64,000 nt of DNA from Gammaproteobacteria bacterium (GTDB lineage: Bacteria; Pseudomonadota; Gammaproteobacteria; Pseudomonadales; Pseudohongiellaceae). This document shows, piece after piece, positions 17,934 to 27,651 of the stretch (positions are counted from its first letter, which is position 1; each line of letters starts with the position of its first letter). The stretch lies in NCBI GenBank assembly GCA_009692305.1, contig SHZK01000012.1, positions 1 to 64,000 on the forward strand. The letters are read 5' to 3'. The notes under the pieces were generated by a model that saw only the letters and a program-made list of their open reading frames with translations, was not told where the DNA came from and searched no databases. A program made the position numbers and the translations under genes.

Positions 17934-18954
17934 AGGTGATGGCTCGTAAGATGTCATCGATCAGAGCCGGGCCATGGTAAATAAACCCGCTGTAGAGTTG
18001 TAACAGGTCCGCACCTGCGTCGAGCTTGGCCTGGGCATCGGCTGCTGACATGATGCCACCCACACCAATAATTGGCAGCCGCGCTCCCACATGGGATTTG
18101 ATCTGGGCGATTACTGCTGTAGCAGTTGCAGTCAATGGTGCGCCACTCAATCCGCCTGCCTCACCCACATAACGGCTATTCAGAATTCGCGAGCGATCAA
18201 GCGTTGTATTCGTTGCAATTACACCATCTATCGCACGTGAGGTGAGGCTATCACAACAGGATTTAATTTCCTGCGGCGACAGGTCGGGAGCGAGCTTGAT
18301 CAGGAAAGGCACATAATGTCCGTGCTTGCTGGTGAGCCTGGCCTGCTCTTGCTTCAAAGTATCGAGCAGCCGGTTCAACTCGTCTCCCAATTGCAGACTG
18401 CGCAGACCCGGCGTATTCGGCGAAGAAATATTGATCGTGACGTAGTCAGCCAAGGTATAGCAGGCCTGCATACACTTGAGGTAGTCCCCCGCCGCCAGCT
18501 CCACCGGGGTGTCGATATTTTTGCTAATATTGATCCCAAGTACACCTTGTGACCGTCTTTTGGCGAGTCGTTCACAAGCATGCTCGATACCCTTATTGTT
18601 AAACCCCATGCGATTAATAATCGCCTGCTCTGCACGCAGTCGGAACAAGCGCGGCTTCGGATTGCCCGGCTGTGGCCACGGTGTCAAGGTACCCACTTCA
18701 ATGAAACCGAATCCCAGCGCTGCCAATGCATCCACATAGTCAGCGTTCTTGTCCAGACCGGCGGCGAGACCGATGCGGTTGGGAAAGCGGATACCCATGA
18801 GTGTGCAAGGCGACCCCAGGCTGCGAGCTGCCACCAGGCCTGACAGGCCCAGCTGATTACTGACAGCCATGGCTTGCAGGGCTACCGTGTGGGATGCCTC
18901 CGCTGGCAGACAAAAAAGCAGCTCTCGCAATAATTTATAGAACATTGAATACAC
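17926..18954 (-). CDS. pyrD: Dihydroorotate dehydrogenase (quinone), class 2
   Basis: The fourth step of pyrimidine synthesis: oxidises dihydroorotate to orotate with FMN and passes electrons to quinone at the inner membrane. The 342-residue protein has the class 2 N-terminal amphipathic membrane region (YKLLRELLFCLPAEASH), GLAAGLDKNADYVDAL, the catalytic-serine block NISSPNTPGLRSLQ near residue 175, and the FMN phosphate loop GVGGIMSAADAQAKLDAGA. The ATG at 18954 has an alternative ATG three codons later. It lies 22 bp after gdhB on the same strand. Confidence 0.96.
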   Translation of the reverse strand: MYSMFYKLLRELLFCLPAEASHTVALQAMAVSNQLGLSGLVAARSLGSPCTLMGIRFPNRIGLAAGLDKNADYVDALAALGFGFIEVGTLTPWPQPGNPKPRLFRLRAEQAIINRMGFNNKGIEHACERLAKRRSQGVLGINISKNIDTPVELAAGDYLKCMQACYTLADYVTINISSPNTPGLRSLQLGDELNRLLDTLKQEQARLTSKHGHYVPFLIKLAPDLSPQEIKSCCDSLTSRAIDGVIATNTTLDRSRILNSRYVGEAGGLSGAPLTATATAVIAQIKSHVGARLPIIGVGGIMSAADAQAKLDAGADLLQLYSGFIYHGPALIDDILRAITYA

Positions 18955-18976
18955 ACCAGACAGCTTGGTTTTTCAC

Positions 18977-21900
18977 TCAGGCATCCGCCCCGGTAATTCG
19001 CGACAAGGTTTGTAATTCGCGCAGCACAACGGAAAACATTGAATACTCCGGCTGCACTTCAGTCTGCAGTTGCTTGAGCATCTGCTTCACTCGCGCGACC
19101 GCTCCAGCATTTTGCGCCGCCCACTGCGCGACCACGACCTCAGCATCCACATTACCCTTGTGCTGCGACACTACATTACAGGTCAAGGCCTGTTGCTGCC
19201 GTGACAGATCATCCAGATAAGATTCCCGCGCCATTGCCTGCCAGTAGCCGGAGACACCGAGTTGATTGATCATTTTGCCTAACCAGTTTAACTGCAACTC
19301 TTCACCAATGGCGTAGTACGTATCAACTACCCTGCCAAGTTTCACTTTTGTACCTGTGCTGATTTCTATGAAGCTGATGGCCGGATACAAGAACTCGCTC
19401 TCCGTTACTCGTTGCGCTAATTGCATCGGAACCTGCGACGCCTGCAAATATGCCAGCTTGTCCGCAAACATTGCCGCGAAGTCCGGTGGCAATCTCCCAG
19501 GCAGCATCGCGCGCGTCTCGTTTAGCATGCTTGCAAAAAAATCTATTTCGGCACTGAAACCCAAATCCTTGCGACGGTTGCGCAACAACCAGCGCGTGGC
19601 ACGCCGGATCAAGCGGATTAACCGCGACATCATATCGATCTGGACTGCAGCGGCGACCTTGTAATCAAGTGCCTCGATCGCTTCCCAGAGCGTTTGAATC
19701 TGGAACATTTTCTTGACGATAACGGCGGTTTTTACCACTTCAGCTACCGTGCTTCCGGTCGAGTCTGCCATGCGGTATACAAAACTGGGGCCGACCAGGT
19801 TCACGACCGAGTTCGCCAATTGGGTGGCAATAATCTCTTTGCGCAATGGATGCCGGAGAACCTCATCCTTGTATGTCTTCACCAGCTTGCGCGGAAATGC
19901 GCCGAACAGGTAATTGTGCAGAAATGGATCTTCCAGATAAGGCGCCGTCACGAGCCGCGCCTTCAGAAACATTTTCATATACGAGGTGATAATGGCGATT
20001 TCCGGCCTGGTGAGATATTGGCCTTTCGCATAGCGCTCTTCCAGCTGGTCGTTGTCTGGCAGATTCTCTAGTTTGCGATTCAGCCCCGCATGCGCTTCAA
20101 GATAGTTAACCAACCCCGCAAACTCCTTGTTGCGGAGCTCCATCTGCGACTTCGCGATGCCTATCGCCTGCACCTGGTTGTAATTGTCAGCAAGCACCAG
20201 CGCGGCGATTTCGTCAGTCATAGACCCGAGCAGTTTATTGCGGCGCGCGATTGTCAGCGTATTATTCGCCAGCAATTTGTTCAGCACGATCTTGATATTG
20301 ACCTCGTGATCCGAACAATCGACACCGGCCGAATTGTCAATGAAGTCAGTAAGTGAGATGCCACCACGCTTGCCATATTCAATGCGCGCTGCTTGCGTCA
20401 TTCCCAGATTGCCGCCTTCACCGATAACCTTGCAGCGCAGCTCAGAGCCATTCACCCGCAGCGGATCGTTAGTCTTGTCGCCAACATCCGCATGAGATTC
20501 CGCGGTTGCCTTGACATAAGTGCCAATGCCCCCATTCCATAGCAGGTCAGCCTCACTGCGCAGCAAATGCCTGATCAACTCATTCGGGGTCAATGCATCA
20601 GCGGTGATGGCAAACCGTCGCTTCATCTCCAGACTGATCTTTACAATTTTCGCACTGCGCTCGAACACACCTCCGCCGCGGGAAATCAACTTCTGGTCGT
20701 AGTCTGCCCAAGTCGAGCGCGGCAATCGAAACAGTCGCTCGCGTTCCTTCATACTTAGAGCGGATGCAGGGTCCGGGTCGATAAATATATGCATGTGATT
20801 GAACGCTGCCACAAGACAGATGTGAGGCGAAAGCAACATGCCATTGCCAAATACGTCACCGGACATATCGCCGATGCCAACAACGGTGAAATCCTGTTGC
20901 TGCACGTTAATATTGAGTTCGCGAAAATGCCGCTGCACCGAGATCCAGGCACCCTTTGCAGTAATCCCCATTGCCTTGTGGTCATAGCCGTTACTGCCGC
21001 CCGAGGCGAAACCATCGCCCAGCCAGAAGCCGTACTCGGCAGAAATCCTGTTGGCAATATCCGAAAAAGTCGCCGTGCCTTTATCCGCCGCCACTACCAG
21101 ATAGGGATCATCTGCATCGCGCCGAATAACCGAGGGCGGCGGTACCACCTCGGTGCCACGCAGATTGTCGGTAATATCCAGCAAGCCACTGACGAAGGTC
21201 TGATAACAGCGCACCCCCAATGCCATAAACTCGTCCCGCGGCATACCGGCAGTCGCGCCTTTGATCACAAACGCGCCTTTCGCGCCCACTGGCACAATCA
21301 CCGAGTTCTTGACTTGCTGCGCCTTCACCAGACCCAGCACTTCGGTGCGGTAGTCTTCGGTGCGATCAGACCAGCGCAATCCACCCCTCGCAACCTTGCC
21401 AGCGCGCAGGTGCACACCCTCCATTTGCCGCGAGAACACGAAGATCTCGAACTTGGGTCGGGGTAATGGCACACCATCTATTTGTTCCGCATTGAACTTG
21501 AAGGAAAAATAATCCTTCGGTTGACCAGCTGCATCTTTCTGGAAAAAATTGGTACGCAAGGTACTGTCCATCAAATTCAGGAAGGCGCGCAAAACGCTAT
21601 CCTCGGACAGGTTCACGACAGCGTCGATAGCCAAAGCAATTTTCTCGCGCACTATCTTCGACCCAGCAGAGGCGCCATGTTGGGCCAAAGGATCAAACAG
21701 CGCATGAAAATACTCTATAAGGAGACGACTGACGTGTTGATGCCGCGACAATGTTTCGGCGATGAAGCCTATGCCGTATCCAAACTGAATTTGCTTCAGA
21801 TATACAGCATACGCACGCAGCAACGCTGCATCGCGCCACGATACGTCGGCATTGGTGACGAGCGCGTTGAACGTGTCATCATTGATGCGCCCGCTCCATA

Positions 21901-23872
21901 CCGCACGGAAAGCCTCTTCGAAATTCTGCCGCAGATTGGCGCTGGCCTCTTCATCACTGTGTTTGTGGTACAAGCTGAACTCATGCAACCACACCGGATA
22001 ATCAGTATTCGGTTGTAATCGAAAAGATTTTTCACTGACGATGTTGAGCCCAAGATTTTCCAATATCGGGTCAACATCGGATAAAAACAGCTGGTGCTTG
22101 TGGCTGAATATTTTAAAGCTCAGTTCCGCGCCTGCTTCCGCAGAGCAGCTGGCAAGTTTAAGTGAGAGCTCATTGGTGCGGACGACCCGCTCTATGTGTT
22201 CAACATCGTCCGCTGCTGCCTGAGCGCCATAGCTCTCCTTGTAGGATGAAGAGAAGCAGCTGGCGTACCAGTCATAATACTCTGTAGCCTGCTGCTCGCT
22301 GTAGCGTGCCAATAATGCTTCCTGAAAATAATCTTCCCATGGCTTGACCAATGCTATGAGCTCGCGCTCGATCTCAGGCAACTGGTAGTTCACCAGATGG
22401 ATGGCTGGTACCCGCAGTGTGAAGTGGACACGCACCAGTATCGATTCAGACATATTGGTGTTGAAATCAATCTCCTCAGCCTGCAATCTTTGCTTAAGGA
22501 AATCCTGTATTCGCAGGCGCACACTCGTGTTGAATATATCCCTTGGCACATAGACCAGGCAGGAGAAAAACTTGCCATAGGAGTCGCGCCGGATAAATAA
22601 CCTGCTGGTGCGGGTTTCCTGTATCTTGGCAATTTCGATGGCAGTGCTGGCGAGCTGCTTGTGGCTGATCTGAAACAATTCATCACGGGGAAACACGTTG
22701 ATAACCTGCAACAATTCCTTGATGCTGTGACCATTAGGGGCAAATCCGGAGCGCTCGAGTACGCGCGTTACTTTCTTGCGAACCAGCGGAATTTCCAAAG
22801 CCGCTTGGTAATAGACCGCTGAAGAGTACAGCCCGATAAAGCGATGCTCAATCGCAACCTTGCCATTCTTGTCAAACTCTCTCAGCAACACATAATCCTG
22901 ATACACATGACGATGCACTCTGGAGCGAATGCCAGACTTGGCGAAGCCGCAAATCTTTTTCTTCAGGATCAAATCACCGGTACCGGGATGCAGACTGGAG
23001 ATGTTCGCCCGCGCTTTCAATGACGTCTTGAAACGAGCGACTCCCAGCATTGAGCCTTGCTGCAATTCCACATAACGCTCCTGCTTGGATCTCTTTATTC
23101 GATACTCTTCGTAACCAAGAAAAGTGAAATGGTTATCCACCAACCACGCAATAAATTCCAGAGACTCATCGATTTCCACGGCAGGCAGCGGAATCTGACC
23201 AGCTTTCTCCCGGAGCGAGTCCCGAATATCGAGTGCGCGTTTGCACATTGCCGGATAATCAGTCACCGCGGCGGTAACATGCTGCAGGGTTTCCACGATC
23301 TCGGCTTCAATTGCCTGGCAACGCGACGCGTCGAAATGCAGACAGTTGATTCGGCATATTGCCTCTGCCTGATAGCCTGCTTGAGTTCCACCAGCAAGAT
23401 CCTGCAATACTTCAGATTCTGCCGCGGCTCGCGCCTTGCTTTTGGCGGCACCTGGTGACAAACTTTTGGCCGCAGTACGCCGCGCGTAAATTACCGCATT
23501 GTTAACCCGTTTGACTGTGACACCTGCGCGATTCAAACCCTGTCTGATGGATTCCACGATAAACGGCATATCATCAAGCAAGAAGTAGATACTTGTGATT
23601 GGCTTGCGCTCTTCACCAAGTTTCACGTCCTGTTGAATGAATGCTATTTTCGGCGCACCCCTCTTGCGCTCAGCAATGAACTTCCAGGCCTCGAGGATTT
23701 GCCGATACAACTCGGCTTCAGGTATTTGCCGCAGATCAGCCTTGGAAGTGCTGGCAAAAAATTGCCGCGCAAACAATTTGAGAGCCAATGCTTTTTTACC
23801 GGAGAATGCGCCGTCGATTTTCCGATTAACAGGGGCCAGCAAGATATTTTCAGTAATGGCTGTGTTGCTCAT
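18977..23872 (-). CDS. gdhB: NAD-specific glutamate dehydrogenase, large (180 kDa) type
   Basis: Oxidative deamination of glutamate to 2-oxoglutarate with NAD. The 1631-residue length fits the 180-kDa GDH class of Streptomyces and Pseudomonas, with a long N-terminal regulatory part, a central catalytic part and a C-terminal extension. The catalytic region shows ARGGLRWSDRTEDYRTE and VPVGAKGAFVIKG near residue 860, then GIGDMSGDVFGNGML near residue 1000 in the nucleotide-binding domain. The frame is open throughout. The ATG start is at 23872. Transcribed toward pyrD and divergent from the MoxR operon. The inferred role is glutamate catabolism. Confidence 0.96.
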   Translation of the reverse strand: MSNTAITENILLAPVNRKIDGAFSGKKALALKLFARQFFASTSKADLRQIPEAELYRQILEAWKFIAERKRGAPKIAFIQQDVKLGEERKPITSIYFLLDDMPFIVESIRQGLNRAGVTVKRVNNAVIYARRTAAKSLSPGAAKSKARAAAESEVLQDLAGGTQAGYQAEAICRINCLHFDASRCQAIEAEIVETLQHVTAAVTDYPAMCKRALDIRDSLREKAGQIPLPAVEIDESLEFIAWLVDNHFTFLGYEEYRIKRSKQERYVELQQGSMLGVARFKTSLKARANISSLHPGTGDLILKKKICGFAKSGIRSRVHRHVYQDYVLLREFDKNGKVAIEHRFIGLYSSAVYYQAALEIPLVRKKVTRVLERSGFAPNGHSIKELLQVINVFPRDELFQISHKQLASTAIEIAKIQETRTSRLFIRRDSYGKFFSCLVYVPRDIFNTSVRLRIQDFLKQRLQAEEIDFNTNMSESILVRVHFTLRVPAIHLVNYQLPEIERELIALVKPWEDYFQEALLARYSEQQATEYYDWYASCFSSSYKESYGAQAAADDVEHIERVVRTNELSLKLASCSAEAGAELSFKIFSHKHQLFLSDVDPILENLGLNIVSEKSFRLQPNTDYPVWLHEFSLYHKHSDEEASANLRQNFEEAFRAVWSGRINDDTFNALVTNADVSWRDAALLRAYAVYLKQIQFGYGIGFIAETLSRHQHVSRLLIEYFHALFDPLAQHGASAGSKIVREKIALAIDAVVNLSEDSVLRAFLNLMDSTLRTNFFQKDAAGQPKDYFSFKFNAEQIDGVPLPRPKFEIFVFSRQMEGVHLRAGKVARGGLRWSDRTEDYRTEVLGLVKAQQVKNSVIVPVGAKGAFVIKGATAGMPRDEFMALGVRCYQTFVSGLLDITDNLRGTEVVPPPSVIRRDADDPYLVVAADKGTATFSDIANRISAEYGFWLGDGFASGGSNGYDHKAMGITAKGAWISVQRHFRELNINVQQQDFTVVGIGDMSGDVFGNGMLLSPHICLVAAFNHMHIFIDPDPASALSMKERERLFRLPRSTWADYDQKLISRGGGVFERSAKIVKISLEMKRRFAITADALTPNELIRHLLRSEADLLWNGGIGTYVKATAESHADVGDKTNDPLRVNGSELRCKVIGEGGNLGMTQAARIEYGKRGGISLTDFIDNSAGVDCSDHEVNIKIVLNKLLANNTLTIARRNKLLGSMTDEIAALVLADNYNQVQAIGIAKSQMELRNKEFAGLVNYLEAHAGLNRKLENLPDNDQLEERYAKGQYLTRPEIAIITSYMKMFLKARLVTAPYLEDPFLHNYLFGAFPRKLVKTYKDEVLRHPLRKEIIATQLANSVVNLVGPSFVYRMADSTGSTVAEVVKTAVIVKKMFQIQTLWEAIEALDYKVAAAVQIDMMSRLIRLIRRATRWLLRNRRKDLGFSAEIDFFASMLNETRAMLPGRLPPDFAAMFADKLAYLQASQVPMQLAQRVTESEFLYPAISFIEISTGTKVKLGRVVDTYYAIGEELQLNWLGKMINQLGVSGYWQAMARESYLDDLSRQQQALTCNVVSQHKGNVDAEVVVAQWAAQNAGAVARVKQMLKQLQTEVQPEYSMFSVVLRELQTLSRITGADA

Positions 23873-24017
23873 ATTTTGCTCTCAATCACTGTCCGATCAA
23901 TACAAGCATTCCGGGATATTGATTGGATTCGTGCAGTTTTAATTAACTAAACTGCACACCAACTGGATATTTTCTTCACATATTTGCAATGCAGCAGCAG
24001 AGCTACATTACGCTACA

Positions 24018-24033
24018 ATGTCTGCCTAGACAT
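24018..24033. promoter_or_regulatory. 16-bp inverted repeat, possible operator
   Basis: ATGTCT-GCCT-AGACAT, a perfect 6-bp inverted repeat with a 4-bp centre, in the 227-bp divergent gap between gdhB and the MoxR gene. It lies 67 bp upstream of the MoxR start. It overlaps a TACAAT -10-like element for rightward transcription. The regulator is unknown. Confidence 0.3.
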
Positions 24034-24099
24034 CCACCATAAAACGTTTACAATCCCTGACTTTGCCTTACGCACGCCGCCTACACGAGAATTCTTCAT

Positions 24100-25059
24100 A
24101 TGAGCCAGCACGGAATAATAACAGAACTCAAAAATTGGTTATCGCATCAAATCATAGGACAAGAACGCTTACTAGACAGATTACTGATTGCACTGCTGGC
24201 TGATGGTCATTTACTGGTAGAAGGCGCTCCGGGTCTGGCAAAAACCAAGGCGATTAAAGATCTGTCCCGCGCCATCGAAGGCGATTTCCACCGCATCCAG
24301 TTTACCCCCGACCTGTTACCCAGCGACATCACCGGCACCGAAGTATTCCGACCAGAAGATGGTTCGTTTCGCTTTCAGCAGGGTCCGATATTTCACAATC
24401 TGGTACTGGCCGATGAAATCAATCGGGCACCTGCGAAAGTGCAATCCGCTTTATTGGAAGCGATGGGTGAACGACAAGTGAGCGTGGGTCGTGAATCTTT
24501 CGCGCTGCCGCCCCTGTTTTTGGTGATGGCTACCCAGAACCCGATTGAGCAGGAAGGCACCTATCCTTTGCCGGAAGCACAACTCGACCGTTTCCTGATG
24601 CACGTTACGATTGGCTATCCTGCGGTCGAAGCCGAGCGGGAGATTCTGCAACTGGTGCGCAACGAAGCCAGGAACAAGGTGTCAGCTCCACCTACTGAAG
24701 TATCACAAGTTAATTTGTTCGCTGCCCGTCAGGAAGTTCTGGCAATGCATATGGCGCCCGCAGTCGAGGAATACATAATTCAATTGATCATGGCTACCCG
24801 CCAACCCAAGCTCTACGGTGCCGATGTTGACGGCTGGCTGGAATATGGCGCAAGCCCACGGGGTACTATCTCACTGGATCGTTGCGCCCGCGCTCACGCT
24901 TGGTTACAAGGCCGCGATTTCGTCAGTCCGGATGATGTCCAGGAAATCATGTTTGACGTACTGCGCCACCGTATCCTCTTAAGCTTTGAGGCAGAAGCGA
25001 GCGGCATTACGCCTGACAAGGTCCTGGAGACAATTCGCGAACGCGTGCCATCAGCCTAG
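24100..25059 (+). CDS. MoxR-family AAA+ ATPase
   Basis: A 319-residue MoxR-type AAA+ ATPase with Walker A GAPGLAKTKA near residue 45, Walker [12 protein letters not shown] near residue 106 followed by KVQSALLEAMGERQV, sensor-1 ATQNPIEQEGTYPLPEAQLDRFL, and a C-terminal helical lid. MoxR ATPases act with VWA proteins as chaperone-like activators of periplasmic or membrane complexes. It is the first gene of an intact operon with DUF58, DUF4381, two VWA proteins and a BatD protein. All key ATPase residues are present, unlike the interrupted paralogue at 34742-35722. Confidence 0.95.
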   Translation: MSQHGIITELKNWLSHQIIGQERLLDRLLIALLADGHLLVEGAPGLAKTKAIKDLSRAIEGDFHRIQFTPDLLPSDITGTEVFRPEDGSFRFQQGPIFHNLVLADEINRAPAKVQSALLEAMGERQVSVGRESFALPPLFLVMATQNPIEQEGTYPLPEAQLDRFLMHVTIGYPAVEAEREILQLVRNEARNKVSAPPTEVSQVNLFAARQEVLAMHMAPAVEEYIIQLIMATRQPKLYGADVDGWLEYGASPRGTISLDRCARAHAWLQGRDFVSPDDVQEIMFDVLRHRILLSFEAEASGITPDKVLETIRERVPSA

Positions 25060-25079
25060 ATTGTTAGGGGCGACGCCGC

Positions 25080-26063
25080 ATGTCCACCAAGTTTATCCAA
25101 ATTGATCCTCTGCACGAGCGCTACCAGAGCAAGGGTGCATTGATTACCCTGCAGCAGTTGCTGGTACAGCGCTATGCAGCCAAAACCCTGGAATATCTTG
25201 CCCATACTCGTTCAATTGCTGGCACTTCTGGCTTGCATTTGTCCAAGATGCGCGGCCGCGGTATCGATTTCGAAGAATTTCGCCCCTATCAAGCTGGCGA
25301 CGATATCCGTTTGATCGACTGGCGCGTCACCGCGCGCCATGGCAAACCCTATACCAAGGTGTTCCGTGAAGAGCGCGAACGCCCGGTAATCATCGCCGTC
25401 GATCAGACCCATAACATGTTTTTTGGCAGCAAGACTGCCTTCAAATCCGTAATCGCCGCGCAAGCCGCTGCTGTTTTCTGCTGGCTGGCGATCGACAACG
25501 GCGACCGCGTCGGCGGCCTCGTATTTTCAGACCTTGAGTCCAGTCTGGTCCGACCCAAGCGCAGCCGCCGTTCGGCGCTGCACTTGCTAAATCAGGTCTA
25601 TCTCTATAACCAGCGCCTGCAACATGCGCCAGACCCGGTGACCCAGACTGCCACTGAGCCTGGCTTCGAGCCTGGTCTGGCCCACGCTCTGGGTCAGATT
25701 CGGCGTATCACCAAGCCCGGCAGTACACTGTATGTCATCTCCGATTTCTCCACCTTGGACGACAAGGCCTTGCAGTACCTGAATCAACTCTCGCGCCACA
25801 ACAATGTCGTCTGTTGCTTCATTTATGATGCACTGGAAGAAACCCTGCCGGTACCGGGCATCTACAGCATTACCGACGGTAACCGCAAAGGTGCCATCAA
25901 TACCCATAGCAACAAGGCGCGCCAACGTTATCGTGAACAATTTCAGGAGCGCATGGAAAAAATTGTGTCAGAGCTCGATCGGCTCCAGATTCGCCTGATC
26001 AAGATACGTACCAATCAACTCGTTGTAGAGCAGATCCGCGAATGGATAGCGAAGAACTACTAA
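25080..26063 (+). CDS. DUF58 domain-containing protein
   Basis: A 327-residue protein of the DUF58 family, the standard partner of MoxR ATPases. The diagnostic block is RGRGIDFEEFRPYQAGDD, then IRLIDWRVTARHGKPY near residues 60-95. It is followed by a VWA-like fold (VIIAVDQTHNMFFG). There is no obvious transmembrane segment, so it is likely cytoplasmic or peripheral. Starts at ATG 25080 behind GGGG and overlaps the next gene by 22 nt. Specific function is unknown; a role in assembling a MoxR-VWA complex is inferred from the family. Confidence 0.93.
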   Translation: MSTKFIQIDPLHERYQSKGALITLQQLLVQRYAAKTLEYLAHTRSIAGTSGLHLSKMRGRGIDFEEFRPYQAGDDIRLIDWRVTARHGKPYTKVFREERERPVIIAVDQTHNMFFGSKTAFKSVIAAQAAAVFCWLAIDNGDRVGGLVFSDLESSLVRPKRSRRSALHLLNQVYLYNQRLQHAPDPVTQTATEPGFEPGLAHALGQIRRITKPGSTLYVISDFSTLDDKALQYLNQLSRHNNVVCCFIYDALEETLPVPGIYSITDGNRKGAINTHSNKARQRYREQFQERMEKIVSELDRLQIRLIKIRTNQLVVEQIREWIAKNY

Positions 26064-26575
26064 GCCAACTAGCCGACATTCACCTGCCGCAGGCGGTTGG
26101 ACTGTGGCCGCCCGCCCCTGGCTGGTGGATACTCGCCCTCGTGCTGCTGATTCTGGCATTGTTCGTCGCGCGCAGGTATCTGCGCTACTCGCGCTTGCAC
26201 AAGATCTGCAATCACGCCTTGTCGGAACTGGATCGCTGCTACGCGCAAGTTGCCGTCGCTGCCGATGACGCCGCCGACAGCTCCAGATTGCGCTATATAA
26301 ATGAGGTGAATAGCGTCCTCAGACGGGTTGCTCTGGTCCATTTCCCGCAGTCAGCCAGTGCCAGCCTGGACGGCGCCGCCTGGGTTGATTTTATAAAGGA
26401 AAAGGGTGAATCTTCCGCCATGACGGCAGAGATCGCGGCGGCACTGAGTTTTGGCCGTTTCCAAAAACAGTGCCAGGTCGACGTAGATGCACTGCATGGC
26501 TTCGGTCGCCGCTGGGTAAGCAGTTTGTATCTAAGTCCGCCAAAACCGGCCGAACCCCAAGGATTGAGTCACTAA
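26042..26575 (+). CDS. DUF4381 domain-containing membrane protein
   Basis: A 177-residue protein with one hydrophobic helix at about residues 23-43 (PGWWILALVLLILALFVARRYL), preceded by the LPQAVGLWPPAPGWW motif typical of DUF4381. The remainder is a helical cytoplasmic domain. This gene sits between DUF58 and BatA genes in many gammaproteobacterial MoxR/Bat operons. It overlaps DUF58 by 22 nt, and its TAA stop overlaps the next ATG (TAATG). Function unknown. Confidence 0.9.
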   Translation: MDSEELLSQLADIHLPQAVGLWPPAPGWWILALVLLILALFVARRYLRYSRLHKICNHALSELDRCYAQVAVAADDAADSSRLRYINEVNSVLRRVALVHFPQSASASLDGAAWVDFIKEKGESSAMTAEIAAALSFGRFQKQCQVDVDALHGFGRRWVSSLYLSPPKPAEPQGLSH

Positions 26576-27651
26576 TGCTCGAATTCACCTGGCCATATGT
26601 ATTTCTGATGCTGCCCCTGCCCCTGCTCATCTATAAATTGATGCCAAGGGCACCGCGTCAGGATGCGGCTCTGTATGTGCCATTTTTCAGTGTCCTCAGC
26701 CGTCTCCAGTCGGAGAATGAAAACCTGACCAGCGGGCGCCTGCTCAATCTGATTTGTTGCAGCCTGATCTGGCTGCTGCTGGTATTGGCGGCCAGCCGGC
26801 CACAGTGGCTTGGCGAGCCAGTGCAACTGCCTTCAACCGGACGTGACCTCATGCTCTCGGTGGATATCTCCGGCAGTATGGAGGCACAGGACATGGTGGT
26901 GGGCAATCGTCAGGTATCCCGTATTGAGGTAGTAAAGGCAGTGGTGGGAGATTTCGTCGAGCGCCGCCAGGGCGACCGCCTCGGCCTGATTCTGTTCGCC
27001 GCACACGCTTATGTTCAGGCTCCCTTGACCTTTGACCGCGAGACTGTCGGCAAACTGCTGGCTGAAGCAGACATCGGTATCATCGAGGAATCCGCCACCG
27101 CCATTGGCGATGCCATTGGCCTTGCTGTGATCCACCTGCGTACCCGGCCAGAAAATAGCCGCGTATTGATTCTGCTCACTGATGGTGTCAACAACGCTGG
27201 CGCCGTATCTCCCGAGCAAGCTGGGCAACTGGCGCGCACAGAAAATATCAAGGTTTATACCATCGGCGTCGGCGCTGACCAGGTAGTACAACGCACGTTC
27301 TTTGGTGCGCGCGCAATCAATCCGTCAGCAGAACTCGACGAAGCCGTACTCACGCAAATTGCCGAATCCACCGGTGGTCGCTATTTTCGCGCACGTGACG
27401 TGAGTGATCTGGTGGGCATTTATGAAGAGCTCGATCGACTGGAAACCATCGAACAGGATCCGCAAACCTATCGACCCACTCGCGTGTTGTTCTACTGGCC
27501 ACTCGGCGCAGCCATAATTATCAGCTTTATCCTCGCGCTATTTTCCATTCCCTGGATGTCACTGGCGGGCAAGGTGCGCATAGATGATCTCGCTGGCGAT
27601 GATGACGCTGAATCTGATGTTTCGAATTTGCCTGAGGGTGGTAAAGCCTGA
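26575..27651 (+). CDS. VWA-domain membrane protein (BatA-like)
   Basis: A protein of about 358 residues with N-terminal membrane helices, a von Willebrand A domain and a C-terminal helix (FYWPLGAAIIISFILALF). The metal-ion-dependent adhesion site is complete: VDISGSMEAQDM, then LLTDGVNNAG. It has the BatA architecture of Bacteroides aerotolerance operons, with the VWA domain facing the periplasm. I chose ATG 26575, preceded by AAGGA and overlapping the DUF4381 stop. An upstream in-frame extension to 26470 would lie inside DUF4381. The stop overlaps the next start (ATGA). Confidence 0.92.
   Translation: MLEFTWPYVFLMLPLPLLIYKLMPRAPRQDAALYVPFFSVLSRLQSENENLTSGRLLNLICCSLIWLLLVLAASRPQWLGEPVQLPSTGRDLMLSVDISGSMEAQDMVVGNRQVSRIEVVKAVVGDFVERRQGDRLGLILFAAHAYVQAPLTFDRETVGKLLAEADIGIIEESATAIGDAIGLAVIHLRTRPENSRVLILLTDGVNNAGAVSPEQAGQLARTENIKVYTIGVGADQVVQRTFFGARAINPSAELDEAVLTQIAESTGGRYFRARDVSDLVGIYEELDRLETIEQDPQTYRPTRVLFYWPLGAAIIISFILALFSIPWMSLAGKVRIDDLAGDDDAESDVSNLPEGGKA

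Noticed and set aside
20789..22018. Long plus-strand open frames opposite gdhB (225 and 178 residues)
   Set aside because: They lie wholly antisense to a clearly conserved 1631-residue gene and show no family features.
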